Of a stretch of 8,811 nt of DNA, positions 1 through 6,749 are shown piece after piece; the stretch's first letter is position 1; every line of letters starts with the position of its first letter. This DNA is from Calditrichota bacterium (lineage in GTDB: Bacteria > Calditrichota > Calditrichia > RBG-13-44-9 > J075). A program made the position numbers and the translations under genes. The notes beneath the pieces were generated by a model. It was not told where the DNA came from. It worked only from the letters and a program-made list of their open reading frames with translations, and ran no database searches. The stretch lies in assembly GCA_003695285.1 (NCBI GenBank), contig RFIL01000371.1, forward strand, positions 1-8,811. The letters are read 5' to 3'.

Positions 1-1013
1 GCTCCCAGGATGATGCCTGCGAATGTCCCTAAATTCATTTCATGATAAGAAAATTCATTATTGGCAAAATGACACTCAACGCAGGGTTGAGAATTGGGGA
101 ACCAGGTATCTCCTTCGATGAAAAATTGTTGCACATCATCAAAGAAGGTTAAGCTATCAGCACCCATATAAGAGAAATAGAGAGTAGAGTCCTGAATATC
201 CCCTCCGGCTTTTAATGCTTCCACCCATGCCTGAATTAAACCCAGGGCATTGGGAACATTGTCTTCATTTCCCCAACTGGTATACTGATGAGGTTTTTTC
301 ACCTGCCAGTGTCCATTGACCAGTTCCAGGTCCGGGCCATTGCGATTACTTTCATCCCGACGAAATTCCCAACCGGGTTGCTGAGGCATTCGGTTGTTGC
401 GTAATCGCGCCCGAAGTAGAGAATTATCCCAGTCAAAATCAGTTTGTCCCGGGGTTTGACCGTAGAGAGGGTGGCCAGGAGTACTTTGATCCGGGGGATC
501 GGCACCTAACATGTGCCCCTGATAACTACCAAGGTCCATAGCATGTTTGGATCCTTCATCTTCGTTGTTGCTGAAATGACAGGATGTACATTTGTCAGAG
601 CCGGGGAACCAGAAGTTATTGGTAGTAAACATGGGAAGAATGTGCTGGGAGAAGCTGATTTCACTGGCCAGTGCTTCGGTAACTGTTACAGTGGCGAAAG
701 CTGATGCTTTGCTATCTACACCTCTTGCCGTAACTACAGCCAGTCCCGGGCTTACCCCTGTCAACACTCCGCTGGCATCGACTGTTACAACGGCTTCATC
801 AGAAGATTCCCAGGTATAATTTTCCTGACGATCAGATGTGGTTGCGTTCAGGGTGGCGGTTTCGCCAACCATTAATTTCAGTGTGGAAGGTTCCAGAATG
901 ATATATGGGGCACTGGCACCTTGTTCTCCCGGTGGTCCTTCAGGCCCTTCACACGCCAGATATAATGTCAACATCAATGCTGACAAGCCCAAGAGTAGAA
1001 ACATCCGTTTCAT
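1..1013 (-). CDS. Haem-c lipoprotein with Big_2-like domain and duplicated haem modules (partial, C-terminus beyond left edge)
   Basis: The frame is open from an ATG at 1013 to the window edge (337 full codons), behind a strong AAAGGAGG Shine-Dalgarno five bases upstream. Residues 1-20 form a lipoprotein-type signal ending YLAC; Cys21 is the likely lipidated residue, although Tyr at -3 is not canonical. Four collagen-like Gly-X-Y triplets follow (23-34). Residues about 38-112 resemble a bacterial Ig-like Big_2 domain (LMVGETATLNA, then SGVLTGVSPGLAVVTARG). Two haem-c motifs are present: CTSCH at 142-146, with a plausible axial Met209 in an RMP motif, and CVECH at 311-315. The areas around the two motifs are clearly duplicated. 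I infer a membrane-anchored, periplasmic or surface-exposed multihaem electron carrier. It lies 26 bases after the outer-membrane barrel gene and is probably cotranscribed. Its substrate is unknown, and more haem modules may lie beyond the edge. Confidence 0.9.
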   Translation of the reverse strand, partial: MKRMFLLLGLSALMLTLYLACEGPEGPPGEQGASAPYIILEPSTLKLMVGETATLNATTSDRQENYTWESSDEAVVTVDASGVLTGVSPGLAVVTARGVDSKASAFATVTVTEALASEISFSQHILPMFTTNNFWFPGSDKCTSCHFSNNEDEGSKHAMDLGSYQGHMLGADPPDQSTPGHPLYGQTPGQTDFDWDNSLLRARLRNNRMPQQPGWEFRRDESNRNGPDLELVNGHWQVKKPHQYTSWGNEDNVPNALGLIQAWVEALKAGGDIQDSTLYFSYMGADSLTFFDDVQQFFIEGDTWFPNSQPCVECHFANNEFSYHEMNLGTFAGIILG

Positions 1014-1039
1014 AAAGTCCTCCTTTGGATTTATGTTCA

Positions 1040-2173
1040 TTAGAAAAATGTATGAAATTCTAATATCAGGCTATCTTCGCGCTCTCTGGGTTTTTGGGGT
1101 ACGCTATCTGCAAAGATATAAAGTGCTCTGAATTGAAAAAATTGGGTGATAAATGCCTCAACACCAGTGGTCAGACGGTAACGATGATCTTCTGCAATTT
1201 CCATATGGGGATCAAAGTAGTCATAGGCAATTTTTAGATTAATTCCACGGGTCAGGAGAATATCCACTTCGCCAAACGCAGCTAATTTATCACCCTGTTT
1301 CTGGCGGACCTCTTCCTGGCCTTTAATCCGCTCTTCAATGATATCCATTTCACCCAGTAAAGTGAACCGACCAAAGTAGGCGGCAGCAAATCCTCCGTAT
1401 GTGTAACGCAGAATGTCCGGAACACGGTTTCTGGCGAATGAACCACCAATTCGAAAATGCCTGAAAACAACGGAACCGACTGAGGTAAATTGTTTATCCA
1501 GATTATTATCCCCCGGACCGCCAATACCATTGCTTCCGGAAACAATCAGGGAAAATGGTCCGGGTTCAATACCTACTTCCACAGCTAAGTCCTGATTGTC
1601 ATAAGTAAAGCCGGTTTTTTGGCGGATAAAAGAGTCATCATCAAGCAATCGTAATCCATAAGGCAATAGCAAACGACCCGCTTTGATATAACCGTTGTAA
1701 GGAAGATTGTGGATCATGCCAAAGGCTTCACGACTTTGAGCACCAGCCGGAGTCATAATTTCATCCATATAAAACATTAGAAAATCTTTGACCACATCCA
1801 GCTCCAGATATAGATTCCCTTCCGGTATATCAAAAAAATTATCTCTTTTATAGGCTCTTCGGGGTCGGTCAACACCAAAGACGGTGATATTGGAAAGACG
1901 TAAATTTCCTCCAAAAGAAACATGCTCCGAGACGGCGCCGTTAAAAAAGCTTTTCTGACTCTTTTTCTTCACCTGCACTCGGGGGAGATAGGTTTGAGTA
2001 TAAATAACCCCGAATGAAGTTCTCTTTCCACCACCACTTTTATTTACATGGCATTGACTGCATTTGAATCCGGTTCGTACTGCCAGGTAAGGTTCTCCCC
2101 GTGCAGTCAGCCCTCCCAGGACAAGGATCATGATTCCAACCAGGAGGGTTATCAAATTTTTCCTGTTATTCAT
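1040..2173 (-). CDS. Outer-membrane beta-barrel protein with one N-terminal haem-c motif (porin-cytochrome fusion)
   Basis: This 377-residue protein starts at an ATG preceded by GGAGG seven bases upstream. Residues 1-26 are a classical signal peptide, with likely cleavage after ARG. A haem-c site, CSQCH (38-42), sits in the context RTGFKCSQCH and is followed by a Gly-rich turn. The remaining roughly 310 residues show alternating hydrophobic/polar stretches with many aromatic and Gly residues and charged turns (for example GGFAAAYFGRFTLLGEMDI), and the chain ends in Phe-Phe. These are hallmarks of an outer-membrane barrel. The architecture, a small monohaem domain joined to a porin, matches that of the iron oxidase Cyc2, including an R-T-G-x-x-C-x-x-C-H pattern. 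It is shorter than typical Cyc2, and I have not shown homology. Its position between two haem lipoproteins supports electron transfer across the outer membrane. It could instead be a generic porin with a structural haem. Confidence 0.75.
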   Translation of the reverse strand: MNNRKNLITLLVGIMILVLGGLTARGEPYLAVRTGFKCSQCHVNKSGGGKRTSFGVIYTQTYLPRVQVKKKSQKSFFNGAVSEHVSFGGNLRLSNITVFGVDRPRRAYKRDNFFDIPEGNLYLELDVVKDFLMFYMDEIMTPAGAQSREAFGMIHNLPYNGYIKAGRLLLPYGLRLLDDDSFIRQKTGFTYDNQDLAVEVGIEPGPFSLIVSGSNGIGGPGDNNLDKQFTSVGSVVFRHFRIGGSFARNRVPDILRYTYGGFAAAYFGRFTLLGEMDIIEERIKGQEEVRQKQGDKLAAFGEVDILLTRGINLKIAYDYFDPHMEIAEDHRYRLTTGVEAFITQFFQFRALYIFADSVPQKPREREDSLILEFHTFF

Positions 2174-2214
2174 AATTTATCCTCCATGTTTCCTGAGCTA
2201 TGCAGCACGATGGT

Positions 2215-2982
2215 TTAATTATCCGGTGCGCCATTAGCAATCCAGCGTCGTATTACTTTAATTTGATCTGCTGTGAGAGGAGGTCGATTTAACGGCATGC
2301 GACCACCAGAAATATCCGGAGTCCCTTCAACTTTTTTAATAAGATAACTGTCATCGGGGTTAAAGGGCTCAACTCTGAAGAACTCCGGCTTTTCATCTGC
2401 GCGAACATTTACCAGAAGTCCATAGGAATTCCCCTCAGTGAGCTGCAATCCTCTGGGTGCTCCGGCACCGGAATGACATTCCGTACAAACCGGAGTAAAG
2501 ATAAATGATTGGATATTGGATAGCGTGGGAGCGAATAATAGGACTTCTTTGCTGACCTTTAACGTTACAGGTAACTGAAGCTTAGGATTTTCAGCATCAT
2601 TGGAGGCAATTTCAATTGCGCCGGTGTAAGTATTGGTGGGTAAATCAGGCTTTCCAATCGTCACCGGTACCAACACAGAATCAGCCGATTCTAATACTAC
2701 TGGAAAGGTCATCTGTCCCACAGTTAACCAATCTTGTTGCGATTTAATGCTGGAAATCCGTAAGGGAAAACCACCCACGTTTTTTATTTTCAGATCAAAG
2801 GAAGTTACCTGTCCGCTATCGGCTTCAACATTTAAAGCTCCAGGAGTAACCGAAATTTTTGGGGGGCCCAGAGGGTTACCCAGGGGATCAAGTGTGCTAC
2901 CATCCCCGGCACAGGAGTAGAAAACCAGCATTGAGAGGGAAGTTAGTAGCAGAATGACAATTAGGATATAATTTCTCTTCAT
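2215..2982 (-). CDS. Lipoprotein with Ig-like domain and C-terminal monohaem cytochrome c domain
   Basis: The protein has 255 residues counted from the ATG at 2982; a GTG three bases upstream is the alternative start. The signal peptide ends VFYSC, with Cys24 as the lipidation site. Residues about 42-145 form a beta-sandwich-like region (ISVTPGALNVEADSG, then a TYTGAIEIASND stretch) like the ASPM/Hydin or DUF1573 type found in FCB-group secreted proteins. The C-terminus is a compact cytochrome c domain: CTECH at 166-170, a SYGLLVNV segment, Met229 in GGRMPL as probable axial ligand, and a final RRWIANGAP helix. This organisation matches cytochrome domains common in planctomycete- and FCB-type lipoproteins. 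It probably passes electrons between the periplasm and the outer membrane, or docks to the barrel protein encoded 41 bases downstream. No catalytic domain is seen, so an electron-transfer role is inferred. Confidence 0.85.
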   Translation of the reverse strand: MKRNYILIVILLLTSLSMLVFYSCAGDGSTLDPLGNPLGPPKISVTPGALNVEADSGQVTSFDLKIKNVGGFPLRISSIKSQQDWLTVGQMTFPVVLESADSVLVPVTIGKPDLPTNTYTGAIEIASNDAENPKLQLPVTLKVSKEVLLFAPTLSNIQSFIFTPVCTECHSGAGAPRGLQLTEGNSYGLLVNVRADEKPEFFRVEPFNPDDSYLIKKVEGTPDISGGRMPLNRPPLTADQIKVIRRWIANGAPDN

Positions 2983-2990
2983 CACCTTTT

Positions 2991-2995
2991 CTCCT
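2991..2995 (-). promoter_or_regulatory. Ribosome binding site deciding the lipoprotein start
   Basis: AGGAG on the minus strand lies 8 bases before ATG 2982 and 5 bases before GTG 2985. The spacing and codon type favour the ATG, although the overlapping GTG cannot be excluded. The site sits only 5 bases after the stop codon of the dihaem cytochrome, which implies translational coupling. Confidence 0.7.
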
Positions 2996-2999
2996 GTGG

Positions 3000-3971
3000 T
3001 TATTGGGTTTCGTCAGTATTATCAAAAAACAAGGTGCGAAGGAGGCTCCCCTTTTGGGAAAGACTTTGCACATAATGAACCAGTGCCCAGCGACGTTTTT
3101 CAGCTAGAGATTCCTGTTCTTCTTCTGACATTTCTTCTAGTTGGGCTTCAGTTGGAATTGTGTCGAGATATTGACGTAATTCATCGATCTCACTCTGTGG
3201 ATAAACCTCTTCCAGATTGGACAAATCATCAAAAGCATCCCGCGGATAAAGATAGTCTTCGCGATAGCTGGGCATTGGAGTTCCATCCAATCCGGTATTA
3301 ATGGCTTTATAAATGGCTCGGGGGCCTTCACCGGATTTATAGCGTCCTATGGCAAAATTAAAAGGTTTAATTTTATGTCCCCAATCGTCTTCTAACTCTC
3401 CGGCAGAGGGGCCATCCCCGTGGCCTTTCGCCCCATGGCAGGACCAGCATTCCATAATTTTGTATACTTGCTCTCCTTCAAAAATACTTTCTTCTGTGGC
3501 CGGAGGTGGCTCTGAGGCAATAACGATTGGTGTCTCCGGTTCTCTCTCACGAAAGAGTGGGGAGAAGGTTTTAATGTAGGCAACGACATCTCGTATATTC
3601 TCCTCACTCAGTAAATTTTTCCAGGGAGGCATAAAGGTGCGGGGTACCCCATTGGCTACTGTGTTATATAGATCATTATCAGTTGGTAAAGAGCCACCTG
3701 GAGTGGATCTGAATTTGTATTGACCACTGGTAAAGTCCCTGGGACGCGGATTGAGCGCTTCTGCATACGGACCATTACCATCGCCATTAGCACCATGACA
3801 GGCTTCACATGCTTGTTGATAGACCAGCCGCCCCCGCTCGATTGAGGCTATTTCCTGTGCATATTTCCGTGCTAAAGCATCATCGTCAGTAGCAGCAGAC
3901 ATATATGATTGACCGGAGAGGGAAGAGCCGAAGAAAACACAGAGTAGTCCGATCCATTTCAACCACTTCAT
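3000..3971 (-). CDS. Secreted dihaem cytochrome c
   Basis: This 323-residue protein starts at an ATG with GAGGAG six bases upstream. An N-terminal signal peptide (about 1-27) is followed by two class I cytochrome c domains. The first has CEACHG at 55-60, a GDGNGP loop and Met114 in FMPPW. The second has CWSCHG at 175-180, a GHGDGP loop and Met233 in PMPSY. They are joined by a Pro/Glu-rich linker at about 141-160. An acidic, probably helical segment (237-294) separates the second Met loop from the final helix WALVHYVQSL. Dihaem carriers of this form shuttle electrons in the periplasm. Here the likely role is delivery to the oxidase, possibly from the outer-membrane haem proteins encoded downstream. 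It is close in role, though not demonstrably in sequence, to dihaem c4-type donors such as Cyc1. Confidence 0.92.
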   Translation of the reverse strand: MKWLKWIGLLCVFFGSSLSGQSYMSAATDDDALARKYAQEIASIERGRLVYQQACEACHGANGDGNGPYAEALNPRPRDFTSGQYKFRSTPGGSLPTDNDLYNTVANGVPRTFMPPWKNLLSEENIRDVVAYIKTFSPLFREREPETPIVIASEPPPATEESIFEGEQVYKIMECWSCHGAKGHGDGPSAGELEDDWGHKIKPFNFAIGRYKSGEGPRAIYKAINTGLDGTPMPSYREDYLYPRDAFDDLSNLEEVYPQSEIDELRQYLDTIPTEAQLEEMSEEEQESLAEKRRWALVHYVQSLSQKGSLLRTLFFDNTDETQ

Positions 3972-4018
3972 AGTACTCTCCTCAAATCGTTAATGTTCTG
4001 AGTTGTTGTCCTTGATAT

Positions 4019-4714
4019 TTACATCTTCATGGATACATCCAGAGTGGCAGTAGCTCCGGCTTCGATGGTAACCTCTTTTTGTATTGTACCCAGTTTTTCA
4101 TGCCAGAATTGAACCTGGTAGGTCCCGGCCGGAAGCCCCTCGATTTTATACTCTCCATTTTCATTGGTGACTGCATGATAGGGGTGATCTACCACCACAA
4201 TATACCCGACCATCCAGCCATGCACATCACACTTAATGGGAAAGGTTTCCGGATATTTGAAGGTTTTTTTAACCTTCTTTTTAAATTTCGGCTGAGAAAT
4301 GTTAAACGAGGGGTTCTTCTTACTATAGGTATGAAGATTGTGAAGAATGCCGTCGTCATTATAAATTAGCAGGGGTGTATTTACCGGTACAAGACAAATG
4401 TGTGGAGTATAAGTACAGCCCATCTGATGAATGGCAAATTCTTTTCCCAATTGACTCATGTCACCCCCCTTGGGTGGATTCATTATAGAGACAACTACAT
4501 TTTGTAGCCCTTTATTTTCACCAACCAGGAGGCTTTCATCGTAATGTGGCTCTTTACCACATACATTAGCATCTTTGGTGATTTTGACTTCCTGTGGTGC
4601 CGGCGGTTCACCTTCGAAAGTGACTTTACCGGTCAGGCTACCTCCCTGGGAATAGAGTAATCCCAGAGGAAAGATCAGCAAGAGAGTAATCCACAATTTG
4701 TTAAATTTGCACAT
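4019..4714 (-). CDS. Secreted cupredoxin-like protein with carboxypeptidase-regulatory-like domain
   Basis: The 231-residue product starts at an ATG with GGAGG six bases upstream. Residues 1-22 are a signal peptide, with cleavage near LLYS-Q. The central region has cupredoxin features: LHNLHT (124-129) supplies His, and CDVHGWM (162-168) supplies Cys, His and Met in the C-x2-H-x2-M arrangement expected at a mononuclear copper site. Around the site, a V-N-T-P-L-L-I-Y-N-D strand and a GYIVVVDHPY strand are typical of this family, often annotated methylamine utilization protein-like. From about 180 a carboxypeptidase-regulatory-like fold follows (GEYKIEGLPAGTYQVQFWHE). I infer a periplasmic blue-copper-type electron carrier. 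Its place between the oxidase block and the cytochromes is like that of a terminal electron donor. Copper binding is predicted from ligands only; a structural or scaffold role remains possible. Confidence 0.8.
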   Translation of the reverse strand: MCKFNKLWITLLLIFPLGLLYSQGGSLTGKVTFEGEPPAPQEVKITKDANVCGKEPHYDESLLVGENKGLQNVVVSIMNPPKGGDMSQLGKEFAIHQMGCTYTPHICLVPVNTPLLIYNDDGILHNLHTYSKKNPSFNISQPKFKKKVKKTFKYPETFPIKCDVHGWMVGYIVVVDHPYHAVTNENGEYKIEGLPAGTYQVQFWHEKLGTIQKEVTIEAGATATLDVSMKM

Positions 4715-4779
4715 AGCACACCTCCATATCTTGTTTAGTTAGTTGACCTGGTAAATACTTAAATGTGCCTTAAATTTTC

Positions 4780-4809
4780 CGGTACTGAATATCTTTCAGA
4801 TTTAGACCG
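4780..4809 (-). other. Imperfect stem-loop after ctaB
   Basis: On the minus strand, eight bases after the ctaB stop, CTGAA pairs with TTCAG across a five-base loop. An outer CGGT/ACCG pairing is separated from it by an asymmetric internal loop. No T-tract follows, so it is not a convincing intrinsic terminator. It could be an mRNA processing or stability element between the oxidase and electron-carrier blocks. The rest of this 102-base gap shows no promoter I can defend, only the Shine-Dalgarno of the next gene. Confidence 0.25.
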
Positions 4810-4816
4810 ATTCTTT

Positions 4817-5704
4817 TCACACAAGGAAAAGCAGCTCTGTAAGCAGGATAGCCGGGAGGTACAGATATGAGGTTAACAACAACCTCCGTGCACTTTTATT
4901 GGTTTTCTGACGCGCAAATTGCCAACCATAAGTGAAATAGACTCCTGTCAGTAGGAGCGCGATGAGTAGATGCCAGTGATTGGGGTGGATAATACGATAG
5001 GAGAAGCAGAATGTTAAGGCCAGCAACAGGCAACCAGCGATTACAATCTTTGCAGTGCTGTGACCGGAGGGATCAACTACCGGAAATACTTTAATTCCTG
5101 CGCGAGAATAATCCCGACGATATATCCAGGAAATAGCTAACAGATGAGGCAATTGCCAGAAAAAGAGAATGGCGAATAACAGGATTGCAACCGCCTGGAT
5201 TTCTCCTCTTACCGCTACCCAACCTATGACAGGTGGCAAAGCTCCCGGGATACTTCCCCAAATACTGCTGTAAGGTGATTTTCTTTTTAACGGTGTGTAG
5301 ACAAGTAGATAACCTATCACAATCAGAGTGGTAATTATCATACTCTGGTAATTTACTCCCCTCCATAAAATCAGTAAACCTACTATGGTAATGACACAAC
5401 CAAAAACAAGAGCGGTCATGGGATGCATACGCCCGGAAGGTAATGGACGATGCATAGTTCGTTTCATCTGGCGATCGATATCGGATTCCATAAATTGATT
5501 TAGCGCCATGGTCCCGCCTGCAGAAAGCGCCACTCCTGCCAGGGTTAACCAGAAACGTAGCTCCCCAATCTCCCCACCGGCTAAATAGTAACCACCAAAG
5601 GTGGTAATTAAAACCATCAATACGACTCGTGGCTTGGTTAAAGAGAGCAGTTCTGACATGAACATAACTATCTCGTCTGAATGAATTCGATTTGCATTCT
5701 TCAT
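4817..5704 (-). CDS. ctaB: Protohaem IX farnesyltransferase (haem O synthase)
   Basis: CtaB (CyoE) transfers a farnesyl group to haem b to make haem O, the precursor of the haem A used by aa3/caa3 oxidases. It is an inner-membrane UbiA-family prenyltransferase. The 295-residue length is typical. The family signatures are visible: LLSLTKPRVVLM near the N-terminus; the first prenyl-diphosphate motif at 69-77 (Asn69, Glu73, Asp77) followed by RQMKRTMHRPLPSGRM; and the second loop with YRRDYSRAGIKVFPVVD. About eight to nine hydrophobic segments are present. The annotated start has only a weak GGAA-type ribosome site. Met14 or Met16 would give a more usual N-terminus, so the start is uncertain. 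Encoding it with the oxidase subunits is common and supports a haem A or O enzyme. Confidence 0.96.
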   Translation of the reverse strand: MKNANRIHSDEIVMFMSELLSLTKPRVVLMVLITTFGGYYLAGGEIGELRFWLTLAGVALSAGGTMALNQFMESDIDRQMKRTMHRPLPSGRMHPMTALVFGCVITIVGLLILWRGVNYQSMIITTLIVIGYLLVYTPLKRKSPYSSIWGSIPGALPPVIGWVAVRGEIQAVAILLFAILFFWQLPHLLAISWIYRRDYSRAGIKVFPVVDPSGHSTAKIVIAGCLLLALTFCFSYRIIHPNHWHLLIALLLTGVYFTYGWQFARQKTNKSARRLLLTSYLYLPAILLTELLFLV

Positions 5705-5741
5705 ACGATTTCCATCTGGAATAGTGAACTACCTGGATGAT

Positions 5742-6008
5742 TCAGTCCGAATAATTTTTTTGATTTTTGTCTACCGGAGGGGGATTTAAAATGCCGAATT
5801 TTTTATTAATTCGATAAAGAAGATATCCCCCGATACCTAACATAAATAATGGTATTCCGGATAATAAGTAGTAGCTGGTAATAAACGCCTTTGCCACCCC
5901 CTTACTACTGGACCCAAAACAGTTCGGACAGGCAAGAAGTGGTGAGGTGCTAACCTCTACAATGAACATGAGAATCATTGATAATGTTTTAATGCCAACT
6001 TTTTTCAT
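5742..6008 (-). CDS. Small membrane protein with CPNC motif, uncharacterised, oxidase-operon associated
   Basis: The 88-residue product starts at an ATG behind AAGGGG. It has an N-terminal hydrophobic signal (about 7-26) ending PLLAC, then the motif CPNCFG (27-32), and one strong transmembrane segment at about 42-65 that starts after KAF and ends LLYRINKK. The tail is short, charged and Pro-rich. I recall similar small proteins, with a Cys-pair-Phe-Gly motif at the mature N-terminus and one transmembrane helix, recurring in caa3-type oxidase clusters of diverse bacteria, without a settled function. The first Cys could be a lipidation site, or the pair could bind copper or act as a thiol. Its position between the second subunit III and ctaB suggests an accessory subunit or assembly role, which is inference. 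Confidence 0.7.
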   Translation of the reverse strand: MKKVGIKTLSMILMFIVEVSTSPLLACPNCFGSSSKGVAKAFITSYYLLSGIPLFMLGIGGYLLYRINKKFGILNPPPVDKNQKNYSD

Positions 6009-6050
6009 ACTACCCCTTTACATGTTGTTAATATTTTGATTTTTTAAAAA

Positions 6051-6713
6051 TTAAAAATAAACTAAAAGATAGAGGACTGGCCAAATTCCAACCACAAAGA
6101 ACCAGTAAATTTGACATAAAACGACCCCATTCCGATTTTCTGAGTTGTAATGTCCTCGAATAGCTCTAATCAATACCCAGATAAGAACGAGGACGGCTAT
6201 CATCACATGGGTGCCATGAGCACCAATCAATGTATAAAATGTGGAACCGTAAATGCTGGATTTCATAGTTAGCCCATATCCCAGGAGTCGGAGCCATTCA
6301 TACCCCTGAATAACCAAGAATACGGTTCCCAGTATTCCGGTAGTAAGCAGTAACAATTTAAATCTTGCCTGATTTTCTTTTTTTAAAGCTTGAACTGCTT
6401 GATATATCGCCACTCCACTGAGAAGTAAGAAAAAAGTATTTAGCCCGGTAATTGCGACGGGTAATCGGGGTTGACCAGGGGGTGGCCACTGTGTAGTGTT
6501 GGCTTTTAAAACAATAAAAGCACTGATTAAACCGGCAAAGATCATGATTTCCGTAGCTATAAACACTAACAAACCGAAAACCGATTTGTTAAACATACCA
6601 TCGCCACGGGAACCATTGTGACCGGGTTGAAATGATTCCCACCCATTGTCATCCCCGTTAAAACCATTTCTCCCTTTTTTCTGTTTATCTTTAGGGGTCA
6701 ATACTTCAGCCAC
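6051..6713 (-). CDS. Heme-copper oxidase subunit III paralogue (second copy)
   Basis: The 220-residue product starts at GTG 6713, supported by AGGAG seven bases upstream; the next in-frame Met is about residue 40, inside the protein. After a hydrophilic Gly/Asn-rich N-terminal extension of about 40 residues come five transmembrane segments (about 45-70, 83-108, 118-140, 158-187, 200-219). Family features include FIATEIMIFAGLISAF, a Trp-Pro-Pro-Pro-Gly turn, the IGAHGTHVMIA segment and a final IYWFFVVGIWPVLYLLVYF helix. Subunit III stabilises the catalytic subunit and the D-pathway proton entry. A second divergent copy beside the standard one is known in some FCB-group and other caa3-type operons. 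It probably belongs to the same complex, perhaps forming a split seven-helix subunit III equivalent or an alternative module. Confidence 0.92.
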   Translation of the reverse strand: MAEVLTPKDKQKKGRNGFNGDDNGWESFQPGHNGSRGDGMFNKSVFGLLVFIATEIMIFAGLISAFIVLKANTTQWPPPGQPRLPVAITGLNTFFLLLSGVAIYQAVQALKKENQARFKLLLLTTGILGTVFLVIQGYEWLRLLGYGLTMKSSIYGSTFYTLIGAHGTHVMIAVLVLIWVLIRAIRGHYNSENRNGVVLCQIYWFFVVGIWPVLYLLVYF

Positions 6714-6720
6714 AATTAGT

Positions 6721-6725
6721 CTCCT
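6721..6725 (-). promoter_or_regulatory. Ribosome binding site supporting a GTG start
   Basis: AGGAG on the minus strand lies seven bases before GTG 6713. It is the only well-placed site near the 5' end of this gene and fixes the non-ATG start of the second subunit III. Confidence 0.75.
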
Positions 6726-6749
6726 GTTGAATAATCAAGTCTTCCAACA

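Noticed and set aside
513..1131. Plus-strand open frames across the left-edge lipoprotein
   Set aside because: They lie opposite a well-supported minus-strand gene, lack recognisable domains or ribosome sites, and read as low-complexity shadow frames.
4211..4231. CDVHGWM motif as the CuA site of oxidase subunit II
   Set aside because: CuA needs two Cys in a C-x3-C arrangement with a Glu and a downstream His and Met, plus N-terminal helices; only one Cys is present here and the protein is soluble and secreted.
4715..4816. Internal promoter in the gap before the cupredoxin-like gene
   Set aside because: No -35/-10 pair with acceptable spacing, nor a Bacteroidota-type -7 TAnnTTTG box, was found on the minus strand.
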